Positions 33,390-45,600 of a stretch of 64,000 bases of DNA are shown here, in pieces. The stretch covers positions 75,110,372-75,174,371 of the forward strand of contig CM043953.1 of assembly GCA_014529385.2 (NCBI GenBank), given 5' to 3'. The position numbers and the translations under genes are program-made. A model generated the notes under the pieces. That model was given only the letters and a program-made list of their open reading frames with translations, ran no database searches and was not told the DNA's origin. Position 1 is the stretch's first letter, and every line of letters begins with the position of its first letter. The stretch comes from Adiantum capillus-veneris (lineage: Eukaryota > Streptophyta > Polypodiopsida > Polypodiales > Pteridaceae).

Positions 33390-33930
33390 GGCCCTTCCCC
33401 GTATGCATTGTGTTGTTGTAGGCAAACTCCACCAAGGGCAAATACTTCACCCACAAAACCTTCTCATCAGAGATGTAAGACTTCAAAAAGTCCAGAACCA
33501 ATGAATCCGCAATCTCCGACCCCATCTAACTAATATTCTCACATATTGCCCTCCAAAACAAACTAGTAATATGAGGATCTCTATCTGAAACTATAGACTA
33601 AGGCATGCCATGCAATCGAAATATCTATGAGATAAACAATATAGCCAAATGATTGGGCTTAATTGTCTGCTTGACCATAAGAAAATGAGCTTGTTTACTA
33701 AACCTATCGATGACTATCCAAATGCCATCGTGCCCACTCTGGGTCTTGGAAAGATCAAAAATGAAACCCATTGCTATACTTTCCATGGTTGGCTGCGTAC
33801 CGGTAAAGGTTACAAAAGACCTAGTGCCTTATGCCTGTCAAACCTGACCTTCTGGCATATCAAACAAGCTCGTCCACATCCTTTTTGATCGGCCATTAGA
33901 AAGACCGATTCACACCTTTCAAGGTGGTTT
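33390..33930 (-). pseudogene. Ty3/gypsy integrase relic
   Basis: Reading the minus strand: CLICQKVRFDRHKALG (end of the HHCC region), IVIDRFSKQAHFLMVKQTI (first Asp), SIVSDRDPHITSLFWRAI (second Asp) and KYLPLVEFAYNNTMHT. Several stops and frame slips are present, and the stretch carrying the catalytic Glu is missing. It resembles chromovirus B integrase but is a separate, more decayed element. It may belong with the gypsy RT relic at 37440-38050, same strand, with LINE-d in between. Confidence 0.85.
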
Positions 33931-33940
33931 TTATGCCGCG

Positions 33941-34158
33941 ATGGCCCGAAAGCAACTGACCAAAATGTCTCATAGCAGCCACGCAAAATCTGTCCACAAC
34001 GCCGAGTACGGCTCTCACAAAGGTGGTGCTCCTCTAGCATGAGAATATGAATCGGACCACCCACTAATCAATCTCTACAACTCCCGTCTCAAATGGCCCC
34101 GCTGGCGCACAAAATGTGGACCTCCAAGACGCTGTATGTTCCATGAGACTATCCTCAA
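33941..34158 (-). pseudogene. LINE-d ORF2 endonuclease start
   Basis: Begins at about 34158 with RIVSWNIQRLGGPHF, the start codon being TTG where the other copies have ATG. After a frame slip it gives LMLEEHHLCESRTRRCGQIL and ends TFWSVAFGP. An open frame then passes directly into gypsy integrase sequence, making a chimeric 84-codon frame at 33810-34064. No catalytic Asp-His pair remains. Confidence 0.82.
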
Positions 34159-34159
34159 G

Positions 34160-34997
34160 GGATTAGTGGGAGAACTGATGTTGTTACAACAGCCAAACGA
34201 GTTATCTTGGAGAGCTATCTTGGAGGCTGGTTTGGATGGGAAATAGACTGCATCCGAATGACTTCGAGATAACCGAGTCTAGATCTCGTGTCTAACCCAT
34301 GCCCAAGAGGCCAATGCGGTCCTCTGGGCCACATCCTCTGCCCAAGAATCCTCATGAGTATATACATAGCAAGGAGGGAGTTGTGCATCTGCAAAGAAGT
34401 GAACAAGAATGTGTCTACATCTTGTGCAGGTCACTGTGAACTTGGCCAATGGCCACAAAGTCTGCACCAGATCTGTGATCCCAAGCTCCCCTTGGTGGTG
34501 CGAGAACTCCAGGGCCTGAGTCTGGAGCCAGCCAAGTGCTAAGTCCAATGTCCAATCCTGCTGGTCTCGCCCGCACACTGGAAAAGAGTATCCCACTACT
34601 AAGTCTAAAGCATCTGTACCACGTACCGCAAGTAACAGAACATGCACTCGAAAACAGTCTGCCCCTAGGTCAGCATGGGGGTCGCCCAGAAAGTGGGTGA
34701 AAGCGTAGTTAAAGTGGTCCCACCATGTGCTGATGTCGAAGCTAGAGAGACCTCCTGGAACAGACCCAAATGCCGAAGTCTCAACCAAAAGAGGAGGTCG
34801 AAGGAAGGGCTGCCTGGCTCAGGACTTGAAGCAAAGGAACTACCCAACGAAAGAGGGACAGCACGACAGCACACAAACCCAGCTGCAGGAGGAGAGGAGT
34901 GAGGGGGTGACACAGGAGAGGGTGCGGAAGGAGGTGGTGGGGGAACTAGGGAGAGGGATAGAATGGCGTCGAAGGGGGTCTCAGCCGCGCGCAGGGG

Positions 34998-35036
<39 letters not shown>

Positions 35037-35950
35037 CCTCTTGCTCTGGATGGGAGGAAGAGGACGGGTTTGTGTCGGTCTCCTATTGTAGAGGTCCGAA
35101 GCGGTTTCCCATAGGAACCCACTCTCGACGAGGAACAGGAGGGTGGCCATTAGGGCGAGGAGCGTGGCCCTGTCAACGGTCGTCCCAAACCTGGTGCCAC
35201 CCGTCCTCAAGCTAGTGAGTTTCCTTTGCTAAGTCAGAGTCTTTGGGGGTCTTCAAAGCCCTGGTAGGGGGGATCTCAGAGCTCGAAGGGGGTTGTGACT
35301 TTGGAGCTGGTCTGACTCTCCTACATGGACACGCCCGTGCAAGGTGGCCCATCTATTTGCAAATGAAGCACTGATTTGAGAAGCCCCAATACTCCACTCT
35401 CTCGTTGAGCCATCCACCACCCACTCGAGGCAGTAAAACCTTCTTTGGGAGGGTGTGGGTGTCTCGAACAAGAACCCTCACAGTGGGGAATCCTACTATT
35501 GAAGTTGCAGTTTGCGGAGTCTACAGGACCGTCCAAACATGGAGCCAACCCTGGAAAGCAAAGAAAGATACTCCCACCTCAATCCAAAAAAGCGAACTGA
35601 GATACGCATATCTGCCTCCTCCTCAAGTACATTAGTAGTCAGGTTGAAGCCGTGGTGCCACTGTCGGAAAAAAACTTGAGCCGCCCAAATGCCGAGCAGG
35701 CTCATCAAAATCACTTTGGCTGCCATCACTGGAGACTCAAACTCTATCTGATAATAGTCTCTCCCCAGAATCTGCACATCAATGATCTTGCCCACTTCGG
35801 TGAGGAGTCGGCGGGCCTGGAGCAGGTCTCCAACCTCGCCTATGTTGGGCCGAGTGCCAGTAGTCTTGCAAATGACCGAGGTGGCTTGAAACCGTTCCAC
35901 CTCGACCATCAAGCCCGCTTGCTCTTCTGGCGAAAGAGCAAGTCAAAGGG
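34160..35950 (-). pseudogene. LINE-d ORF1, disrupted
   Basis: DUF4283-like domain: FQATSVICKTTGTRPNIGE, VQILGRDYYQIEFESPV, FFRQWHHGFNLTTNVLEEE (35912-35496). A frame change precedes the knuckle region near 35360, then a proline-rich linker with the G run follows. The C-terminal domain (34788-34279) reads STWWDHFNYAFTHFLGDPH, FSHHQGELGITDLVQTLWP and YVYTHEDSWAEDVAQRTA. It is a third independent view of the family's ORF1, consistent with copies a and c. Confidence 0.83.
34999..35035 (+). repeat. 37-nt poly(G) tract in LINE-d ORF1 linker
   Basis: On the coding (minus) strand this is a poly(C) run encoding polyproline in the ORF1 linker. One change in its length would shift the frame. Confidence 0.9.
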
Positions 35951-36176
35951 CCAGCTCCGCGGTGTCGGATGAGGGGGGCTTCTGTAGAGTACCTCTAAGG
36001 TGAAGCAGGAACCACCATTCAGTGTCTGCTACTGAAGAAAAAAAGCGGCAGGCAAGGACAACGAGAAAGGACCACTGGAGTTTAGAGAGGTGAGAAGCAC
36101 CCACAAGAATAAAGGCGAGGCGCAACGGATCGGAATAGGAAAGGGATGGGGGGGTTGCAGACAAAAGCAGCAGTGA

Positions 36177-36476
36177 ACTCTCCCTATATTCTTTTCTCGC
36201 AGATTAACCTACTAGCTTTGGAGATTGGCCCAAAACTAAGCTTTTTATGGAAGTTTTTGTCAACTGAAGGGGGGATGCTTGGGAGACCGCTCCATGGTAA
36301 CGGATAGGGGCAGCACACTGCCATGCATTGCGCGGGATGGGGCGCGAGCTCTCCCTATATTCTTTTCTAGCACATCACCTATTAGCTTTGGAGATTGGCC
36401 CAAAACTAAGCTTTTTATGAAGGTTTTTGTCAATTGGAAGGTAGGGATGCTTGGGAGGCCACTGCATGGCAAAGGA
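36177..36476 (+). repeat. Direct duplication of an approximately 130-bp unit
   Basis: The stretch from CTCCCTATATTCTTTTCT through GGAGATTGGCCCAAAAC to GGATGCTTGGGAG appears at 36180-36306 and again at 36351-36476, 171 bp apart, with a few substitutions. No coding role recognised. Confidence 0.85.
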
Positions 36477-37439
36477 TATATCATATCCCATGTAGTCATT
36501 TTGAAGCTCAAAGTATATATAACCAAGGAGTTCACTCATAGGGCCATCACAAGGGAAGAGTCTCCTCAAGAGGGAGCTCCCCCATGGCCAGCTATGGCAA
36601 ACCGTGTGCATTGTGTCTAGCTCGTGCACGAGCGCACTTGTGGTGAAAGAATTGGTTGCACCCGTCTTCATCGGCCATGCGTTGCCATTGCCGCGCGTTG
36701 TTTCTCTAGGTGTTCCACACTAGGCGGCCATTTGCCAGAACCTTTTTTGCAATGGTCATCCCCCTCTAGGGGTTTTCCCACTTGAATGGGGGGAGCATTC
36801 ACGGTAACCATGATTATTCAATTGAGCAGAGAAAGGGGAGTTGCATGCGGGCTAAGAAGAAAGCTAAAAATAAACCAAACTTTTCGGACTTTTGGCTATT
36901 TTGGGCAGGAGGAACAAGGAGAAGAGAGAACAATTAATTTTTATTATTATCACTTCGGTTGCCTTGGAGAAGAGGGGAAAAAGAAGAAGAGCAAGAGAAG
37001 TTTAGTGGAGCTGGTGGGTTTTCCTTCGCCGTCGGGAAGTATACTCAAGCTTCCAGATCCACCGACAGAAGCATCATCTACACCTTCAACTAGGAGTGAG
37101 AAAAAGGTGGACAATCATCATCTTACAGGGCTTTTGGAAACTTGATTGTATCTGTGCGAACTTTGGTGCTTGATAGCGGTCTTGGGTGATCTCGTAAAGG
37201 TGTATGCTGATAGGATTTTGAGCATATGATTGATTGAATCTATTTGGTCATTTGGATTAAGGTTTTGGATCAATCTACACTCTTTGGTTCCTAAACTCGT
37301 CTCTAATCATGTGTACTTCTCTCTAATCATCTATAGCTAGTTGAGTTTTAATCTAACTTCCATCTTTCATGCTCTTAATTGAACTAGCTTCCCACCAATG
37401 CCTACCCGGTCTCTCCTTAAGCACCAACTTTGTTGACAA
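36477..37439. other. No gene recognised
   Basis: The only long frame (36786-37145, plus, 119 codons) has no family features and a Lys/Glu-biased composition. Sequence around 36900-37340 resembles an LTR or transcribed leader, but I can show no second copy. Confidence 0.4.
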
Positions 37440-38050
37440 CATGTCACGGCACAAGAAGGCGCTCATACTTTCTCTTCTTAATAGCATGTTGTTTCCTAGG
37501 TACTGGAGAAAATGAGGATGTCGTCTGAAAGAAGATAAAAGCGCACTTACCAACGAAGTCTACAAAAATAAGCATCATTCATTTAAACGTACCAACAATG
37601 CCAGTGAGACTGAATGACATAACAATGAACTCGTAGTGCCCACGTTCACTCCTAAAGGCCCTCTTGTAGATGTCTTCCTTTGCAATCCTTATTGGTGGTA
37701 GCTACTCCAAGTCGATCTTCGACAATACCTTTGCCCCAATGACTGGCTCCAAAAATGTACTTTATGTGGAACGTAGGAAACCTGTTCTTGATCGTCATCT
37801 TATTGAGGGCTGTGTAGTCCACACATAACCACGATGAGCTATCCTTCATACAAACAAATAGAATAGGTGCAGCAAAGGACTGACACTGGGATGTATAAAC
37901 CCCCTATCCAAGAACTCACCTAATGGGTGCTCTTGTTTCTGTTCATTAGCCTTGTTTAAGTTATATGGAAACTTCCTTATAGGTTGTGTTCCTTCCATAA
38001 GGTCTATGACAAGATCCGTAGGTCGATCCAGAGGAAGTATAGGCTTTCCC
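37440..38050 (-). pseudogene. Ty3/gypsy reverse transcriptase relic
   Basis: The minus strand gives ILPLDRPTDLVIDLMEG and RKFPYNLNKANEQKQEHPL, then [18 protein letters not shown] and [32 protein letters not shown]. These are the pre-RT and RT palm segments of a gypsy element, with many stops. The catalytic box is not clear. It is similar in type to chromovirus A RT but far more decayed. Confidence 0.82.
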
Positions 38051-39055
38051 CACTGTGCTAATTTCTTCAGTCAAATCCATCCATCCAACCCAAGCCATTA
38101 TCAGCCCCAGAGTCATTCCAGATCCCTACTCTTTAGTCATTCCAATCTTTGTAAGATCACCCCCCCCCCCCCTGCATGAGATGTTGGGAGTTAAATCATG
38201 TGGTATTTCAGCCACCCACTCATCAAAGTGGAAATGGTATCCATCTTTTCCGCTTAAGGGGAGAGGTGGGACACTCCAGGCGAGAAAAGATCATCATAGT
38301 TCCAATCCAAATTTTTGGCATTTACTTACCAATTGCTTCTTTCGAACTTGTTACTATGCAAGAACTTTGTTGTGGACTTCCTCAGGGGATTTAAGCCTCA
38401 AGCTAAGGCATATGATACTCAAAACAGGATGGCTGGATGGATATACATTGCTCAAAGGAACCTCAATATTCGTTGAATGCAAGGACGAATCAAAGAAGGT
38501 TTTGGACCATATGCTAAAGGCCATTCCCTGACAGTGTTTCGCAATTTTGAGTTGTGTTTCCAGTCTGTTCAGTTGTCTACCGCTTATACTTGAACTGTCA
38601 GATCCTTGCATTTTGTATGTTATATTTAGCCATGCTACAAGGATGGAATATTCCTACATGTTTCACACATGAATGGCTGTGTAACTAGAACACATTTCTT
38701 GATAACTAACAGTGACATCCCGTTAGGCGAGGCATGAGACCAGAAGCAGGTTTGAGTGGTTAAATTAGTTACTGTCAAAACCATTGTGTTAGAACATCTT
38801 GCAAAGACACTTTCAAGACAAGCAATCATAACCACACAAATTCTTTGGTCCATGTGGTAGCAAGCAAAGTTATGAATTCATGCCTAAGAGTACCTAGTCG
38901 GTGCTTCTTATGTTTAGTTTGATATTGTTGTCAAACTGCATAGAATACATAGGTTCTTTACATGCTTTATGTATCCGGTGGGGTTTCTGAGCAGGTTGGG
39001 TTGCAAGTCTTGCTTAAATTTTGGGACAAAATATTCCTTCAATTGAAGACTATAC
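38051..39055. other. Mostly non-coding, unassigned
   Basis: Part of the proposed giant helicase intron. A C run lies at about 38161-38172. A plus-strand open stretch (38355-38531), preceded by a CCTCAG acceptor-like site and ending at a stop, could be an exon of an unknown gene, but I do not recognise the protein. Confidence 0.4.
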
Positions 39056-39141
39056 CTTCTTGCTCGCTCCACTACAACACCTTCAACAACACTTTCGTCC
39101 TCAGCCAGTGGATGGTTTCTACTCATCACAACAATATCACC
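39056..39141 (-). CDS. UPF1-like helicase, upstream exon (1B barrel)
   Basis: 86-nt exon: 28 codons plus two bases (GDIVVMSRNHPLAEDE ... EGVVVERAR, then AG). The acceptor is CATGACATAG before 39141 and the donor is AGAAG/GTATAG at 39055. The translated stretch has the G-D-x-V ... G-V-V-x-R pattern of the 1B barrel that precedes the stalk in UPF1/IGHMBP2 helicases. Exon 6821-7453 begins with the third codon base and then FIILAIP, the next barrel strand, so joining them gives ...VVVERARR-FIILAIP in frame. The intron would be 31,602 nt. The frame continues past the donor in genomic DNA but loses similarity, which supports the donor call. An independent partial gene copy is the alternative. Confidence 0.78.
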
Positions 39142-42449
<3,308 letters not shown>

Positions 42450-42465
42450 CTCTCTCTCTCTCTCT
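42450..42465 (+). repeat. (CT)8 tract at the 3' edge of element E
   Basis: 16 nt of CT repeat immediately after the element's 3' UTR, followed by TTCTATGTGTGG. Read with 39541-39632 it forms the second half of an interrupted microsatellite. Confidence 0.9.
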
Positions 42466-42576
42466 TTCTATGTGTGGCAAAAAAGTGGGGCTTGGTACCC
42501 TTTTGTACTACGTAGTCAAAATTACAAGCCCGAAGGCATTACATCAACCCGTGAGCATACACACATAACAGATCTG

Positions 42577-43141
42577 TGTAGCAGGCTACAATGTCACTTT
42601 CACAGGACACAGTTGGTCTAGGCTGGTTCACACTGGACGGACTCTCTGGGCTGGGCAGTGACATGTGGCAGCAGAGATACGGATTGGTCTAGTGGACATC
42701 GTGGCCAGGTCACCACCATTCAGTTTGGAGATAGATTAGATGGCTGACATTTATGAGCCGTTGGTGGCTCTTTATGGTTGTACATATGAGGAGTAGTTGT
42801 TGGGTCATGATCATCATCTTCTAGATATATAGTCCGGCGTCGTCGTTTTGAGTAGCGAGTCTATACACACACCACGTCTTCACCATCCCTGCACATCTGA
42901 GCCTTGACACCCCCCATTGTACCTGTGAATCCAGGGCTGGAGCTGAGTGTGCTGCCACGCCAAAGTCTGTATCGGTTCTTTGAGATAGTCGAGTCATATG
43001 CTCTGGTCTGTTGTTGTATCTCTGTGAGCTCCGTTGTTATCTCTTGTTCCTTTGTTCTCAGTCTGTTTTGAGTGAGATTGTCACGCACATTGCACTGAGG
43101 ATCACCCACTGTAGAGAGCACGACACACTATTCGCGCTACA
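42577..43141 (+). repeat. Gypsy C 5' LTR
   Basis: 565 bp, TGTAGCAGGCTACA ... TTCGCGCTACA, with an internal palindrome-like start. It is collinear with the 3' LTR apart from substitutions and a short indel near base 50. Preceded by ATCTG. Confidence 0.95.
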
Positions 43142-43640
43142 GGTGCTCTCATTTTGGCGATCACGGTGGGACCCCATCTGAAGTCTCTCTCTCTGTTGAG
43201 GTACAAATCGTGAAGCTAGTTGGTTTCGCCTACTTTGCCTTGCACTGTGTAGCCTGCTGGTCTGGTCCTCTCTCGTCCTGGTCTAGGTCTTCCTCGTCCC
43301 TGGTCTAGTCCTTCCTCGTCCCTGGTCTAGTCCCTCCTCGTCCCTGGTCCATTAGTCACTTGCCTGGTCTAGTAGAGTCTAGACCAGTCTTCAGCCAGTT
43401 AAAGCAATTTAAGGTCTTCTTGCCCAAAGCTTGGTTGGATTTGTGGTTGCTGCATGACACATACAAGGCAGCCATTCGAGCGTCAAAGCGCACTACTGAG
43501 TCCTCTGAAGTACTACAACAGAAGACCACCCTTGGTACCTAGTAGAAGTCCATCAACCTCATAACCTACACCTCCGCATACGGAATCATCCATTCCTCCA
43601 TCCGGTTCCACATCTTCCAGGTCACCTTCCCCCGTAAAGC
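43142..43640 (+). other. Gypsy C leader with tandem minisatellite
   Basis: Non-coding leader. About 15 nt after the LTR lies TTTTGGCGATCACGGTGGGA, the position of a primer-binding site; it is not the usual initiator-Met sequence. At 43265-43370 there are about five imperfect copies of a 21-nt unit, CCTCGTCCCTGGTCTAGTCC. The same leader, with the same tandem, recurs at 63330-63675. Confidence 0.8.
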
Positions 43641-43645
43641 TCTCT

Positions 43646-44960
43646 CCTATTTTGTTACAGCAAGCTATTGAGCAACGGGCTCCTGAGCAAGAGGCCATGG
43701 AGGCGTTCACCAGTGTTTTGGCCAAGGTAAACATCAAGTTTTCTACCTTCAAGGGACTCTCTTCGGAAGATGCAGACGACCATGCAAGAAGGTTTGTATC
43801 TCTCTATAGGGTCGATGTCTTAATAGAGAAGATGCTTATTTGGTACTCTTTCCATCTACCTTGGATGGCTTAGCAGACAAATGGTACAGTCAATTTGCAG
43901 AGAACCATTTTGCAACTTTGGCAGCTTTAAGACAACAGTTCTGTGCAGCATTCATGCCAGGTGACTACCAGGAATAGGTTTTGGATGAGTTGGCCAACAT
44001 GGTGCTCTAGCCAGAGAAGAACTTATGACTAAAACCAAGTCTCTGGTTGCCAAGCTTCCCCAACAACCCGGTGAATTTATGGTTAAGAAGTGGGTGGAGA
44101 AGGCTCTTCCCAAAACTTCTCAGCAAAAACTCCGAGAGTCTTCGACCTGACGCCACTCTGGAGGAGTTTGTCGCAGTTGCTACTAGGATAGAGGGGCTAG
44201 AAGCTGTTCACCAACTCCCCTCACATAGAGACTCCCTCTGTGTTTTCGGGAAGTCCTGCTGATCCATTGACTTCTTTGCGTAGAGAACTTTAAGCCCTAA
44301 AACTACAACGCGCTCTTCAAGAGGAGAAACCACCACATCTTGAGGCTTTGGATCAAATCAAGAGAGAGCTAGAAGAGCTTCGGTCTCAGCAAGAGACTAA
44401 GGCTATAGTATGGTGCAGCTCGTGTCGCTCTCCAGGGCATCCTCCACAGGACTGTCCCCTTCGGGCTTATTGCCATTTCTGCCAAAAATCTGGGCATGAA
44501 GACAAGGATTGCTACTATATCAAGGGATTGCGGCAAATACAACAAAGTCTAGGTCCTTCTCTCCAACAAGGGCTAGCACTTGCATCCAACATGGTTTCAC
44601 CCTATGGCCATCAAAACCCGATGCCACCTCTGCTAACATTACCTCATATGCAAGGTATGCACAACAACTTTGCATCCCCCAGCTTTTATCGCTAGTACTC
44701 CTTCAGTTCCCCAAAGCTTCTACACGTCAGCATCCAACCCCATGCAGCAAGGGCCGAGACCACCTCGCCCCTCCAATAGGCCAATTTTGTGCTACAGGTG
44801 CAGGGAGTATGGACATTATCAGAGCAAATGTCTCTTGCCGACACTGCCCTAAAGCTAAGGATCACTATAGTAAGCACTACCCAAAACAACGTGCATCCAC
44901 ATCTGCAAGCACAAGCCACAACCAACAGGAGTTTACATTCCCAAAGGTTAACCTCATCAC
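43646..44960 (+). pseudogene. Gypsy C gag with an array of CCHC knuckles, disrupted
   Basis: The capsid part near 43680-43870 reads FSTFKGLSSEDADDHARRF and continues in shifted frames (ADKWYSQFAENHF, LRQQFCAAF) to a coiled segment (DQIKRELEELRSQQETKA). Four knuckles follow: CSSCRSPGHPPQDCP, CHFCQKSGHEDKDCY, CYRCREYGHYQSKCL and CRHCPKAKDHYSKHY. The last has lost its final Cys, which is present in the partial copy at about 63780 (HYSKDCP). A 20-nt loss between knuckles 3 and 4, relative to that copy, shifts the frame. Gag packages the RNA; so many knuckles in one gag is uncommon. Confidence 0.82.
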
Positions 44961-45600
44961 ACAGTAAGCACCATTCCACAGGCCCCGCCTTCCACTCTTG
45001 TAGTTGCATCGCAAGGTGGGTTGAAGCAGGTGGAAGAGCCGGCTGGTGTGCTCACATGGGCACAAAGAGCTGCTCTTGGTCTCAGCCTTCTTCCTCGTCC
45101 TACAGCTGAAATTCTGCCAGTCAAAGAAGTAAGTGTGTTAGTCCCTTATGACCATGATTCAAGTGTTTCTCTGATGGAAGCCGTCGGCCTTGGTAAACCG
45201 ATAACACATCACCGAAGGGGGAAGAAATCTCCTCTACATGAGCTCGCCAATGTTCCACCTCTTCCTCTAACATCTCCCGGGGCTGACGCCCCGCCCACTA
45301 GACAGCACTCTGTTATGTCTGTGTCTGGAGACTTACCCTTCGAGGATCTTCCACCAGGATGGTTACAAGAGTATGCAGAGTTTCCAATCGATCAAACACC
45401 AGCCCATGATGTCTCGAAGCTCCAAGAGGCAGCTCACTTTTCATCTTCCGAAGCACCCTCCCTAGTTACACCTCATGACCCGGTCAAAGGAGTCACTTGG
45501 GTGACCCTTACAACCCTCAGCACGTCCTCTTAGCAACCTGGTTATGGGAGCATCCTGCATTACTTGATCAGGTAGTTTCTTTTATACACTCTTTTTAAAG
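44961..45600 (+). other. Gypsy C gag-pol linker, protease not recognised
   Basis: Open for 170 codons at 45021-45533 (for example VLTWAQRAALGLSLLPRPTA) but without a recognisable D-S/T-G protease motif. The protease region is either deleted in this copy or too diverged to recognise. Confidence 0.5.

Larger units (their letters stand above)
33941..36160 (-). mobile_element. LINE-d, diverged L1-type LINE lacking its 3' part
   Basis: Minus-strand LINE related to copies a-c but clearly more diverged. It has ORF1 and the first 70 or so codons of the ORF2 endonuclease, then stops at about 33941 where gypsy integrase sequence begins. LINEs normally lose their 5' end on insertion; loss of the 3' end here points to a later deletion or rearrangement. 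The 5' edge near 36160 is approximate. It contains a 37-nt G run at 34999-35035. Confidence 0.85.

Noticed and set aside
36786-37145. 119-codon plus-strand frame
   Set aside because: Lys/Glu-biased composition without motifs and surrounded by repeats; likely chance.
38055-38531. 158-codon plus-strand frame with an acceptor-like CCTCAG before a possible terminal exon
   Set aside because: No recognisable family, no donor/acceptor partner, and it lies inside the proposed helicase intron on the other strand. Left as unassigned.
44692-45065. Antisense frames of about 60-105 codons over gypsy C gag
   Set aside because: Mirror frames of the gag knuckle region without their own features.
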